NCBI GenBank assembly: GCA_900317755.1
Contig: ONHZ01000049.1
Span: forward strand, 1-50,521
DNA: 50,521 nt
Source: an uncultured Lachnospiraceae bacterium
GTDB lineage: Bacteria > Bacillota > Clostridia > Lachnospirales > Lachnospiraceae
Direction of reading: 5' to 3'
Of the stretch, positions 18,201-26,005 are shown in pieces. The notes beneath the pieces are model-generated. The model saw only the letters and a program-made list of their open reading frames with translations. It did no database searches and was not told the origin of the DNA. Position 1 is the stretch's first letter, and each line of letters begins with the position of its first letter. Made by a program: the position numbers and the translations under genes.

Positions 18201-18859
18201 GTACCTGATAATGTGATAAATGAAGAAAAAGAAAATAAGATCAGCAGCGCTGCAGCAACTGTCTTTTTGCTTATTCTCCTGTTAAAAAGCTTATTGTTCT
18301 TCAGCTTTTCTTTTATGTATCTATATCCATGAATCGCAGCGAGAAGTATCAGCACTGCGAGCGTCTTGTCAACGAAATCAAGATAATACTGGCCGATAAT
18401 AAATCTCGTGACACCAAGCCCCTGCTCGTCTAAATAATTTATTACGGCATCGCCCCAGACATTTGTCGTCATTCCTTTTGTCGTAATGAAATTCAGTGGT
18501 AGAGAAACGCCCATCGAAACAAAAGTAAGAATCGTAGCGATGCTCATGGAACCAAAGAAGGTTTCAAACATCTTTTTTCTGGCCGCAAAGCCAACGATTA
18601 AACCAATTGCAATGCTTGTAATGAAATAAATACCGAATGAGCCGGAAATAAAACTTGAGATGATAATGGAACCGGCACCGATAATGGCACCGCTGACAGG
18701 CCCAAGAAGATAGGCCGCAAAAACAGTCCCCAGGGAATCACACCAGAAAGGAAATGAAAACCGCGTAGCTAACACACCGCCGCCACAGTTTATAAGCACT
18801 GCAATAACGATGATGATAATCTGGCGAAGAATATCCTTTGCTAAACTGTCTTTCTTCAT
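15209..18859 (-). CDS. Giant membrane receptor: ECF-S-like N-terminus, Reg_prop beta-propeller, Y_Y_Y, HD-GYP output
   Basis: A 1216-residue protein. Residues about 10-190 form five or six membrane helices resembling an ECF-transporter S component (LGTVFAAYLLGPVSGAIIGA). A further helix with a signal-peptide-like end (GTVYASG) follows near residue 225. An outside region of about 700 residues has two-component-regulator propeller repeats (GILWVGTYAGLYRYNG, LEGRLWIGTNDNGLSI, DLWFASSRMGLMKM). A Y_Y_Y-like domain (YTLKGFDKKTYEMPLSE) precedes a last membrane helix near residue 975. The C-terminal HD-GYP domain shows HDIGKIGVPD, a pair of histidines and HHERYDGHGYVTGL, which would hydrolyse cyclic di-GMP; the GYP proline is replaced by valine. 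The start ATG has GGAGTGG upstream. Confidence 0.88.
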   Translation of the reverse strand: MKKDSLAKDILRQIIIIVIAVLINCGGGVLATRFSFPFWCDSLGTVFAAYLLGPVSGAIIGAGSIIISSFISGSFGIYFITSIAIGLIVGFAARKKMFETFFGSMSIATILTFVSMGVSLPLNFITTKGMTTNVWGDAVINYLDEQGLGVTRFIIGQYYLDFVDKTLAVLILLAAIHGYRYIKEKLKNNKLFNRRISKKTVAAALLILFSFSSFITLSGTVYASGVTDSSAEENTSDANASEETESTAAETSFSTDYSSYVQTIYDNTNGLPCGEANDIATTNDGILWVGTYAGLYRYNGRAFTHMDYDSVKNVNCLYTDLEGRLWIGTNDNGLSIAINEKISNVITSDNGLPSDSVRSIGGGQNGIYYVGTSQGLALVSLAGGLHIIKTFDTIADVISIDTDNSGRVACVTSSGKLYYITDGSNIRNVLENPDSQFTSVKFTDDGRLLAGTAGNTLFTYSISDNNVLSQGSVMTLSGIKQINAIYPIENEDDIFVVSDEGIGYLDGENGFVLLKTGAFTNSIEAMTMDYQGDLWFASSRMGLMKMAYSGVTDLFQTAGLPENVVNTVYKWSGYLYIGTDTGLYIMDSNTYSIVQNEITAALDGVRIRCIFASSVNALWICTDGRGVIRLNNAGEITTIDSTSGLFGDKARVAIKYGDGIAVAGNGGISLINEDGSIDNTIVTSQGAEKILCLTALSDGTLLAGTDGDGIAVVRDGKISKYITKKDGISSNVILKLPKYEKNVFAVTSNGICYSNDGINYDEVTNFPYSNNYDICFDKNGSAFIIGSSGIYVTAVENLINNTKDMITELWNANQGFTYALTANAYNFLDADENYYVSSNHGIYEFNLSTFSGDYHTYRISVPKVNVDGRSYNLENGMPFTISRDAGRVTLSPEIINYSTENPYITYTLKGFDKKTYEMPLSELSEISYNNLPAGRYTFTISVLGRDRETEIEQAKMVFIKEKSLYDENYFYFYFFGIAGASIAWFTWLIFRTQVGRTLKMQMKEVEIAKKQVQMSNDAILTIAKTLDARDERTSKHSERVSEYSVMIARKMGFSEAECENLRKAALLHDIGKIGVPDAILNKPARLTDEEYDIMKTHVTKGAEILKNFTGIDHVVEGALYHHERYDGHGYVTGLKGKDIPLYGRIIGVADAFDAMTANRVYRKQLDIDFVLEELVRCSGTQFDPEIADIMIALVVSGELNIEEIYHSKEKKEGDES

Positions 18860-19039
18860 TCATTCCACTCCTTCATCTCAAACACACATAATAAGTATTT
18901 TAAAATCGTATGGAGAAAAAATCTATTAGTTGGCACGAGTGGCAAAATTGTGGCATAAAATTAAATACTATTCTTTTATTGATTAACTATGATAAAATAG
19001 TCTAGTACTTTTTTAACATAATTTGTTTTTGATAATAAT

Positions 19040-19798
19040 ATGAATATTGCTATTGTAGATGATGTGAAAAATGAAAGAGATCATCTTTCATCAATTATTA
19101 AAAACTATTCAATAAATAAGCATATCAAGGTTGATGTTTCTGACTTTGAAAGTGGAGAGGATTTTTTAGAAGATTTCCGCCCATATTTATATACCGTAGT
19201 CTTTCTTGATATTTTTATGAAGGAACTGGACGGACTTGAAACAGCAAAGAAAATCCGTGAATTAGATACTGCCATCCTTATTGTTTTTCTGACCGAAAGC
19301 ACTGATTTTATGCCTGAAGCTTTTAATGTTCATGCCTATCATTATCTGAAGAAACCTGATGACACAAAAGAGCTTGAAACGGTCGTCATTCATTTATTAG
19401 ACGATATCAGAAAACTTGGCATGAAAGATGAGAATTTCTTCTCTTTCATTTCTGAAAGGAAAGAGTATAATCTTCCTTTTTCTGAGATTCTTTGTGTCGA
19501 AAGCAATGCCCATTATTCTATTATTACAAAAACTGATGGCCGGAAATATAAATCCCGCATTCCTTTTTCAGAAACGCATGCATCCTTAAAAAGCGACGAA
19601 AGATTTCTGCTGATCAACAGAGGGATTCTGATAAATATGGACTATATAAAGAGCTTTGAAAACAATCTTTGTGTACTTAATAATGACATTGCACTTCCAA
19701 TTAATATCAAGAATTTCATGAAGATAAATCAAATCAGACAGAATTACATTTTTATCAAACTAAGGCATAAATCAATAAACGCCGGAGACGATGCATGA
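19040..19798 (+). CDS. LytTR-family response regulator (AgrA-type)
   Basis: 252 residues. The receiver domain (residues 1-120) has the acidic pair DD near residue 8, the phospho-acceptor aspartate in VVFLDIFM and the conserved lysine in YLKKP. The LytTR DNA-binding domain (about 140-245) shows LCVESNAHYSIITKTDGRKY and FLLINRGILINMDYIKSFE. The gene is divergent from the HD-GYP operon, across a 180-base gap, and overlaps the downstream kinase gene by 4 bases. No ribosome binding site of note precedes the ATG. Confidence 0.92.
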   Translation: MNIAIVDDVKNERDHLSSIIKNYSINKHIKVDVSDFESGEDFLEDFRPYLYTVVFLDIFMKELDGLETAKKIRELDTAILIVFLTESTDFMPEAFNVHAYHYLKKPDDTKELETVVIHLLDDIRKLGMKDENFFSFISERKEYNLPFSEILCVESNAHYSIITKTDGRKYKSRIPFSETHASLKSDERFLLINRGILINMDYIKSFENNLCVLNNDIALPINIKNFMKINQIRQNYIFIKLRHKSINAGDDA

Positions 19799-21174
19799 AT
19801 TCAGACTTGCTTCAGGAAATACTCTCATATTTAATTTTACTTCCAGCAGCTCTCACCTGCCTTTTTCCTATGAAGAATAAAATGAAATATTCATGGAAAA
19901 TAAATGTTTTTCATGTATGTCTTTTTGTAATGGGCTTCATTTTTCTTGCTATTTTCGTTGATAATAATTTCGATACCAGCTATATTTCTATTTTTCTTCC
20001 AATTCTGATATTTGCATTTTTGGCCTATCACTACAGCTTAAAGGTTCATATCAGCAAATCCATAAGCGTTTTGTTATATACTACCGCAATATTTTCTTTT
20101 ACCTGTAATTTTGCAAATGGCATAGATGCCGCATTACACCCCACAGGAGATATCAATCACATAAGCTTTGAAGCCACTGTCATCCGGCTTATTTTTGGCT
20201 TCATTGCTATGATATTACTGTACTATCCAATGTCAAAATATGGAAGCTTTCTTATTGATGAATATGATAATCCCAAAGTCTGGCTTGGAACCTCTTTTAT
20301 CTCAATCGTATTTTTGACCATTAATCTTATTTTCGTACCCCATTATTATGAAACCCTGCATTTTCACAATGTGGCATTGACTTACTGGGGTGTGCTGTCA
20401 TTATGCCTTTTAACCCTGATTGCATTAAGCATTACATTTTACTTCATCGTGCGCGGGCTCCTGGATACCATAAAAATAAGAGAACAAAATATTATCCTTT
20501 CCCAGCAGAAAGATGCGTTTATCCTTCAGCAGAAATACCTTGAAGAATCTGCAAAGACAAGGCATGATTTCCGCCAGTCCATTCATGTACTAAAAGGCCT
20601 TGCAGATGATGGAGATCTATATGAAATTCAGAAATATCTTGAAAAATACGAAGAAAGCCTCCCAGAAAATAAAACAAAGCTTTTCTGCAAAAATCCTGCA
20701 TTAAATGCCGTGCTTAATTTCTACAATCTCAAGGCAGAAGAAAATGCTATAAAGACAAATTTCGTGTTTTCCATACCCGAAGAACTGCCAATTGATGAGA
20801 CTGACCTTTGCAGCGTTGTAGGAAATATTTTGGAAAATGCTATTTCTGCTGCTTCTAAAGTTCCGTCTGAAAAGAGATTCATAAACCTCAATATTTCTTT
20901 CCTGTACGACAGTGAACTATATATTGTCTCTTCAAATAGCTGCGAAAATAAAAGTAAAAAATGGATCCAGCATTCTGATAGGAATGAAGAAAATGATTTT
21001 TCTGCTTACCAGATTCCTACTGGCTTAAAAGGCAGCGGCACCGGCCTCAAATCAATAAAAGCCACCGCAGAATACTACGGCGGCTCAGCATCATTCTTTG
21101 TAAAGGACAATGCGTTCTATGTCAATGTAATGCTGAAGGGGAATTGTATCCCATATAGTTCTTCTTTGCAATAA
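19795..21174 (+). CDS. AgrC/GHKL-type sensor histidine kinase
   Basis: 459 residues with six or seven N-terminal membrane helices up to about residue 230. A cytoplasmic helix with the phospho-acceptor region TRHDFRQSIHVLKGL follows (histidine near residue 261). The GHKL ATPase domain shows VVGNILENAISAAS (N box), NSCENKS and GTGLKSIKATAEYYGGSASF (G box). It is translationally coupled to the LytTR regulator and the pair resembles peptide-sensing Agr/ComDE-like systems. No agrB or agrD-like gene is in the window, so the signal is unknown. Its last 53 bases overlap the convergent methyltransferase gene. Confidence 0.92.
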   Translation: MNSDLLQEILSYLILLPAALTCLFPMKNKMKYSWKINVFHVCLFVMGFIFLAIFVDNNFDTSYISIFLPILIFAFLAYHYSLKVHISKSISVLLYTTAIFSFTCNFANGIDAALHPTGDINHISFEATVIRLIFGFIAMILLYYPMSKYGSFLIDEYDNPKVWLGTSFISIVFLTINLIFVPHYYETLHFHNVALTYWGVLSLCLLTLIALSITFYFIVRGLLDTIKIREQNIILSQQKDAFILQQKYLEESAKTRHDFRQSIHVLKGLADDGDLYEIQKYLEKYEESLPENKTKLFCKNPALNAVLNFYNLKAEENAIKTNFVFSIPEELPIDETDLCSVVGNILENAISAASKVPSEKRFINLNISFLYDSELYIVSSNSCENKSKKWIQHSDRNEENDFSAYQIPTGLKGSGTGLKSIKATAEYYGGSASFFVKDNAFYVNVMLKGNCIPYSSSLQ

Positions 21175-21862
21175 TTAATGAAAAATAAGAGGCATTGTCA
21201 GGGATTGCATCAATATTATTAAATATTTCTTCGTTCTCAAGCCCGCAGTTAGATATCATGGCAGCTGAATAGCCTGCTGATTTTAGAACTTCACGGATTT
21301 TTCCTGCATTCTTTCCAGCTTTTAAGATAATGATATTGTCTGGAAGATTATGTGATTGAGAGAAAATGGCATCTTCTTCATCAAGCCCTGGAAGAATCAA
21401 AACAGACTCATTTCCCAAAGAAATAGGTATATTAAGCTTCGCTGCAACTGCGTTAAATGACGTAACCCCGGCTATTATCTCAGTGTCAAAGCCATCTCTT
21501 TTTACTATGTCTTTAATATAGGAAAACGTAGAATAAAACGCTGGATCTCCAAGTGTCAGAAATGCGATATTTTCTCCTGCCTTCAAATGTTTTTCAATAG
21601 TTAATGCAGCATTCTCATGGTTTTTTCTTAGTCTTTTCGTATCCTTTGTCATAGGAAGATCGATGGCAAGTAATTCCTTTTCTATTATTTCAGGAACTGC
21701 TTTTTCGGCTATGCCAAACGCCATGCTTTCATCCTTTGATTTTCCAGGAAAAGCGATAATATCGCTATTTTTTATTACATTTATTGCCTTTAACGTCATT
21801 AGTTCAGGATCTCCCGGTCCAACCCCGATGCCTGTTAATTTTCCAAAATTTATATTTTCCAT
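21122..21862 (-). CDS. cbiL: Precorrin-2/cobalt-factor-II C20-methyltransferase
   Basis: SAM-dependent tetrapyrrole methylase of cobalamin (corrin ring) synthesis. TGIGVGPGDPELMTLKA is the family's N-terminal glycine-rich SAM site, NIAFLTLGDPAFYSTFSYI the second signature, and EIIAGVTSFNAVAA the third. I place the start at 21862 by homology (about 246 residues). An open frame continues to 21946, but those 28 residues are not family-like and overlap the remnant of another gene. No other cobalamin gene is in the window, which is odd for this pathway. The 3' end overlaps the convergent kinase gene by 53 bases. Confidence 0.82.
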   Translation of the reverse strand: MENINFGKLTGIGVGPGDPELMTLKAINVIKNSDIIAFPGKSKDESMAFGIAEKAVPEIIEKELLAIDLPMTKDTKRLRKNHENAALTIEKHLKAGENIAFLTLGDPAFYSTFSYIKDIVKRDGFDTEIIAGVTSFNAVAAKLNIPISLGNESVLILPGLDEEDAIFSQSHNLPDNIIILKAGKNAGKIREVLKSAGYSAAMISNCGLENEEIFNNIDAIPDNASYFSLIIAKKNYMGYNSPSALH

Positions 21863-21918
21863 ATATGATCTCAAAACATTATTTGGTTTACTGTCGTTTA
21901 CTGTTTTCAAAACATTCA

Positions 21919-22110
21919 TCAAAATGTCAACCGCATCTGGTTCCACTTTACATTACCATGAGTGGATTCTGACATCCCTTCATCCACAAATCCAAACTGT
22001 GAATAAAAACCTAGAAGCTTGTCTCTGCAAGATTCTTTACATCTTCCATTTTTCCATATAGAATGTTCATATTGAATACCTTTTATTAAAGCTAATTTAT
22101 AATAATAAGA
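21919..22110 (-). pseudogene. C-terminal remnant of a GNAT acetyltransferase
   Basis: An open frame without any start codon ends in a GNAT-like tail: DKLLGFYSQFGFVDEGMSES, then HGNVKWNQMRLTF and a stop at 21919-21921. The LGFYSQFGFV segment is the usual last helix-strand of this family. The N-terminal acetyl-CoA site is missing. It partly overlaps the upstream extension of the cbiL frame. Confidence 0.5.
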
Positions 22111-22136
22111 TATTGCTAATTATGATTTTTAAAAAT

Positions 22137-22163
22137 GGTGCTCCAACATTCAAATGGAGCACC
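22137..22163 (-). terminator. Terminator of the feo operon
   Basis: GGTGCTCCA (22137-22145) pairs with TGGAGCACC (22155-22163), a perfect 9-bp stem. On the minus strand it is followed by ATTTTTAAAAA. It lies 21 bases beyond the stop of the Cys-rich FeoB partner gene. Confidence 0.8.
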
Positions 22164-22183
22164 ACCTTTAATGCCTGTACAGA

Positions 22184-22399
22184 TTATGAAACCGCTTTCT
22201 GCGACTCTGCTTTCTTTTTTCTAAACTCCTGAAGCTTTTTCATTTCTTCCGCTTCTTCCTTGCAGTGGGAACAGCTCCCACCACAGGCGCTGCAGCCACC
22301 AGAAGTTCCGCAGTCGCAGGTTCCGTTTTTCCTAATCTGCCTGATCGAGAAGAACAAGGCGACTGCCACAAGACCAACGATTATGATGTCTGCTATCAT
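22184..22399 (-). CDS. FeoB-associated Cys-rich membrane protein
   Basis: A 71-residue protein with one N-terminal membrane helix (IIIVGLVAVALFFSI) and then a cysteine cluster, CDCGTSGGCSACGGSCSHC, followed by a charged helix. This matches the small FeoB-associated family found at the end of feo operons in Firmicutes. Its role is unproven; iron handling or a FeoC-like function next to FeoB is usually assumed. It follows feoB after about 290 bases that contain a cloverleaf-like repeat. Confidence 0.88.
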   Translation of the reverse strand: MIADIIIVGLVAVALFFSIRQIRKNGTCDCGTSGGCSACGGSCSHCKEEAEEMKKLQEFRKKKAESQKAVS

Positions 22400-22441
22400 T
22401 TTGCTCTCCTTTCCAAATGTCCGTACAATAACTCGTTAATT

Positions 22442-22580
22442 TAGCTCGCAAACGCTACGCTATTTGCTCGCTATAAAATCGCCGCTTTGCGGCTCTTCAG
22501 GTACGTGGTTAATCACCCCGTACCTGAAAGCAAGATAATCTCACTGCCTAATGGCAGCTTATTATCTTGCTGATTTTATA
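22442..22580. repeat. Cloverleaf-forming repeat, copy A (within the feo operon)
   Basis: A compact four-way junction can be drawn. P1 pairs TATAAAATC (22472-22480) with GATTTTATA (22572-22580). P2 is GCCGC-ttt-GCGGC (22481-22493). P3 is TTCAGGTACG (22496-22505) with CGTACCTGAA (22519-22528). P4 is GCAAGATAAT (22530-22539) with ATTATCTTGC (22561-22570) around CTGCC/GGCAG. Hardly any base is left unpaired at the junction. An extra hairpin (TAGC..GCAAA/TTTGC..GCTA) precedes P1 at 22442-22473. A second copy lies at 37540-37668. Palindromic arms mean either strand could fold; the feo transcript would carry the minus-strand form. Confidence 0.8.
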
Positions 22581-22688
22581 TATTTCTGCTTACCTTAATA
22601 TACCTATTTGTACGATTAAAAATCAACTCATTTCATCAGAAATTTGATAAGTTGTACTCGCAACATTCCTGCTGCCCCTGTATTATTT

Positions 22689-24830
22689 TCAGGCGCCGAC
22701 CGGCTGCCCTACGGCTGAATATTTCTTTGCCGGCCTGAAGATAAAGTAGACCGCTGCTACGACGAGTGCAATCGCAACTGCCGTGCCTACACCAAAGCCA
22801 CCGCCTGCAATGTATGAGCCAATCTGATATACACAGAGCGACATGCAGTAACCGATCATCATCTGGAAGCCAAATGTGATCCAGCCCCACTTTCTTGTGC
22901 CCTGCTCACGGAATGCCGTTGCAATGGCAACAAGGCAAGGTGCATCGAAGATATTGAAGAGAAGGAAGCTCATTCCTACAAGCTTGCTTCCACCGAAGAG
23001 CTGGAAGATAGATGAAGCTACATCTGCTTCTCCATCACTGGCTGCATGTGCAAGCATTCCGAGTGTTGCTGTTGCCTGCTCCTTCGCAACCTCTGCTGAA
23101 ACAGATGCAACGGCACCCTGCCATGTACCAAAGCCAAGCGGCTTGAAGATCCATGCAAGACCAACACCGATGTACTTAAGAAGGCTGACTTCAACATCAT
23201 CAACATAGTGGAATGATGGTGTAAAGTGCATCAGGAACCAGAGGATGATACATACTGTGAAGATGATTGTACCAGCCTTGATAATGAAGGCCTTTGCTCT
23301 TTCCCATACATGAATGAGCACGCCCTTTACAGTAGGAACATGGTATGCCGGGAGCTCCATAACGAATGGTGCAGGATCGCCTGAGAAATACTTTGTCTTC
23401 TTCAGTGCGATACCCGAGAAAATGACGATTGCAATGCCAAGGAAATACATACCCGGTGCAATAAATTTGCTGTGCGGGAAGAAGGCAAGTGTAATCATTG
23501 CAATGATTTCTGTCTTTGCACCGCAAGGAAGGAAGGTCGTGAGCATGATGGTCATTCTTCTGTCCTTCTCATCCTCGATTGTTCTTGAAGCCATAATTGC
23601 AGGAACGCCGCAGCCTGTACCGACAAGCATAGGAATGAATGACTTTCCTGAAAGACCGAATCTTCTGAACACCCTGTCCATGATGAAGGCTACTCTTGCC
23701 ATATAGCCTGAATCCTCAAGGATGGCAAGGCAGAGGAAAAGTAAAATCATCTGTGGAACGAAGCCCAAGACGGTACCGACACCACCGATAATACCACCAA
23801 CAATAAGTCCAATTACAACATCAGAAGCGCCCAGTGCTTCAAGCCCTGCAGTTGCCCCGTTTGTGATCCATGTTCCAAACAGCACGTCATTTGTCCAGTT
23901 TGTGAGCCAGCCGCCGAGAGTTGTTACAGAAACATAATATACAAGGAACATAATGCCTGCAAAAATAGGAAGTGCGAGCCATCTGTTTGTAACAACCTTA
24001 TCGATTTTATCGGAAATTGTAAGTTCTTTTGAGCCTGCATTTTTCTTCACAACGGCCTTTGCGGTCAATTCATTGATATACGTATATCTCTGGTTTGTGA
24101 TAATGGATTCCGCATCATCATCCATTTCCTTTTCGCAGTCTTCAATGTGCTGCTCAAGATGCTTTTTCAGGTCATCACTGAAATATACATTTTCAAGAGC
24201 CTTTTCATCCCTTTCAAAGACCTTGATGGCATACCAGCGGAGATTTTCAGGAGGAACGATATTCTCGATTGATTCCTCAATATGCGCAATCGCATGCTCG
24301 ACCGAACCAGTGAATACATGCGGAAGATCATGCGCTTTCTTTTCCCTTGCGAGCTTCAGACACTCCTCAACTGCATCCATGCAGCCATCTGAATGAAGCG
24401 CACTCATCTTCATGACCTTTACGCCAAGCTCCTGAGACAGCTTGTCAAAATCAATCTTGTCGCCGTTCTTCTCGACGAGATCCATCATATTTACTACGAT
24501 TACCATAGGAAGTCCGATTTCAATGAGCTGCGTAGTAAGATAAAGGTTTCTCTCGATGTTTGTGCCATCGATAATATTCAGGATGGCATCCGGCTTATCA
24601 TTTACAAGATAATTTCTTGAAACAATTTCCTCTGGTGAATAAGGTGACAGTGAGTAAATTCCGGGCAGATCCTGGATAATTACATCCTTGTGCCCTTTCA
24701 ATTTACCTTCCTTTTTTTCGACAGTAACGCCTGGCCAGTTACCAACGTACTGGGTACTGCCTGTAAGATCATTGAATAACGTGGTCTTGCCGCAGTTCGG
24801 GTTACCTGCCAGGGCAATCTTTATTTCCAT
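22689..24830 (-). CDS. feoB: Ferrous iron transport protein B (FeoB)
   Basis: About 713 residues. The N-terminal G domain has GNPNCGKTTLFNDLTG (G1), the DLPGIYSL switch (G3) and VVNMMDL (G4). A linker of helices (CEKEMDDDAESII) leads to the membrane part with paired gates. Conserved segments are GFVPQMILLFLCLAILEDSGYMAR and GCGVPAIMASRTIED, where the cysteine is part of the permeation path, and FLPCGAKTEI. The start is the ATG at 24830, with GAAGGAG upstream; a longer frame to 24881 adds 17 unconserved residues. It is the core of the operon feoA-feoA-feoB-Cys-rich partner and imports Fe2+ in a GTP-dependent way. Confidence 0.96.
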   Translation of the reverse strand: MEIKIALAGNPNCGKTTLFNDLTGSTQYVGNWPGVTVEKKEGKLKGHKDVIIQDLPGIYSLSPYSPEEIVSRNYLVNDKPDAILNIIDGTNIERNLYLTTQLIEIGLPMVIVVNMMDLVEKNGDKIDFDKLSQELGVKVMKMSALHSDGCMDAVEECLKLAREKKAHDLPHVFTGSVEHAIAHIEESIENIVPPENLRWYAIKVFERDEKALENVYFSDDLKKHLEQHIEDCEKEMDDDAESIITNQRYTYINELTAKAVVKKNAGSKELTISDKIDKVVTNRWLALPIFAGIMFLVYYVSVTTLGGWLTNWTNDVLFGTWITNGATAGLEALGASDVVIGLIVGGIIGGVGTVLGFVPQMILLFLCLAILEDSGYMARVAFIMDRVFRRFGLSGKSFIPMLVGTGCGVPAIMASRTIEDEKDRRMTIMLTTFLPCGAKTEIIAMITLAFFPHSKFIAPGMYFLGIAIVIFSGIALKKTKYFSGDPAPFVMELPAYHVPTVKGVLIHVWERAKAFIIKAGTIIFTVCIILWFLMHFTPSFHYVDDVEVSLLKYIGVGLAWIFKPLGFGTWQGAVASVSAEVAKEQATATLGMLAHAASDGEADVASSIFQLFGGSKLVGMSFLLFNIFDAPCLVAIATAFREQGTRKWGWITFGFQMMIGYCMSLCVYQIGSYIAGGGFGVGTAVAIALVVAAVYFIFRPAKKYSAVGQPVGA

Positions 24831-24926
24831 TCGCTTTCTCCTTCTTTCCTGATAAAATCGGATATTTGATGCAAATATCAATTTTTATCTCATTACAATT
24901 TAAATTTGATTTTTATATTATTAATT

Positions 24927-24967
24927 GTAAATGGTTTAGTTTTATTATATTTATCTAACTCATTTAC
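24927..24967. promoter_or_regulatory. Inverted repeat with GTTAG/CTAAC arms between feoA and feoB
   Basis: GTAAATGGTTTAG (24927-24939) and CTAACTCATTTAC (24955-24967) form an 11-of-13 inverted repeat. The CTAACT arm repeats the core of the sites at the feo and dtxR start sites, so this could be an internal operator. As RNA it would fold as a hairpin that could tune feoB expression. Confidence 0.4.
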
Positions 24968-25008
24968 AAAAAAAATATACTTTTTCTTTCTGGATATTTT
25001 GTCCAGGT

Positions 25009-25230
25009 TTATGCCATCTCCAGGATATCTGCATCAGCCTTTCTGAGCGAAAGCTCATAGCCTCTTACCGTTACTTCTACAGGATCGCCAAGAGGTGCTA
25101 CCTTCCGCACATAGATTTCGGTTCCTTTGGTGATGCCCATATCCATGATTCTTCTCTTTGTCTTGCCTTCGCCATGAATCTTTACGACGGTAGATGTTGC
25201 GCCAACCGGCACGTCTCTGAGTGTTTTCAT
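25009..25230 (-). CDS. feoA: FeoA-domain protein (second in operon)
   Basis: 73 residues; SH3-like FeoA domain with the family pattern LRDVPVGATSTVVKI, TKRRIMDMGITKGTEI and GDPVEVTVRGYELSLRKADA. The ATG at 25230 is preferred over a start 14 codons upstream, because the FeoA domain begins here and GAAAGGAAAG lies upstream. FeoA proteins are cytoplasmic partners of FeoB. The gene lies about 180 bases before feoB. Confidence 0.92.
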   Translation of the reverse strand: MKTLRDVPVGATSTVVKIHGEGKTKRRIMDMGITKGTEIYVRKVAPLGDPVEVTVRGYELSLRKADADILEMA

Positions 25231-25383
25231 ATTACTCACTTTCCTTTCTCTTAAGCAGTTCCCCTGCCACATAGAGCAATGAGTTACTGCTTATTTTCTA
25301 TATTAAAGACTCAGAGCTTATTCCAAGTCTCTAAATCAATTATGCAACCTGTTAATGTATGTTGATTAACTGCACCTTTATGT

Positions 25384-25617
25384 TTACGCTCCAAGTGCGA
25401 CCTTGATTTTCCCAGCCATTTCTCTTGTAACGGCAAGCTTCGATTCCTTGATCTTTACAATCATGTCACCATTGTGGCTTGAAACCAGGGTCACCTGTGT
25501 TCCTTCTGTAAAGCCAAGATCCTCGAGATGCTTCTTCACATCAGGCCGTCCTGACACTTCAGAAACCATTACTTTGTCGCCGGCGCTACACATCGCAAGT
25601 GGTATTAAACTTCCCAT
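25384..25617 (-). CDS. feoA: FeoA-domain protein (first in operon)
   Basis: 77 residues with an SH3-like FeoA domain: MVSEVSGRPDVKKHLEDLGF, TEGTQVTLVS, GDMIVKIKESKLAVTREMA. It differs clearly from the next FeoA; tandem distinct FeoA genes are common in Clostridia. GGAGG lies six bases before the ATG at 25617. A second ATG five bases upstream is out of frame. It is the first gene of the operon, about 130 bases after the promoter. Confidence 0.92.
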   Translation of the reverse strand: MGSLIPLAMCSAGDKVMVSEVSGRPDVKKHLEDLGFTEGTQVTLVSSHNGDMIVKIKESKLAVTREMAGKIKVALGA

Positions 25618-25744
25618 ACATTGCCTCCAAATAATAATTTGATTTTCATCATGGTATAGAAGTTGTTTCTATATTATTATATATGCGTATTATTATATTT
25701 TGATATATCTATACATAAATACGCATTTATAAATAATATTATAT

Positions 25745-25792
25745 CTAACTAATTTCGTTTTGCATAATATTACATACAATCCGCTTTGTCAA
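25745..25792 (-). promoter_or_regulatory. feo operon promoter with CTAACTAATT site at the start
   Basis: On the minus strand TTGACA (plus 25787-25792), a 17-base spacer and TATTAT (plus 25764-25769) form a strong promoter. The sequence AATTAGTTAG (plus 25745-25754) lies where transcription should start, a place where a repressor would block it. The 388-base gap 25618-26005 also holds a long 5' leader with an ATGCGTATT/AATACGCAT inverted repeat and the divergent dtxR promoter; no gene is seen in it. Confidence 0.65.
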
Positions 25793-25925
25793 GGCAAAAT
25801 TAGACATTCTTATTATTTATTATGCTTATATACAATATGTTGTATTTATAAAATTTGGTATACGCAAGAAAATCCGCTGGAAGTTTGCTGTTGAAAAAAT
25901 CAATCATATTTTAAGTTTTGTATTC

Positions 25926-25969
25926 TTGAAAGAATCTAATTGCAGTGATATAATCCTAACTATTATTAG
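25926..25969 (+). promoter_or_regulatory. dtxR promoter with CTAA...TTAG site
   Basis: TTGAAA (25926-25931), a 17-base spacer and TATAAT (25949-25954) are followed directly by CTAACTATTATTAG (25956-25969), an imperfect inverted repeat CTAA/TTAG placed at the start of transcription. Its core matches the site on the feo promoter and suggests autoregulation. Confidence 0.65.
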
Positions 25970-26005
25970 AAAATTTTTATTTCTCTAACACCTGGGGGTT
26001 ATATT

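Noticed and set aside
24927-24967. A riboswitch before feoB
   Set aside because: Only one simple inverted repeat is visible; no known metal-sensing RNA consensus could be recognised, so it is listed as an inverted repeat only.
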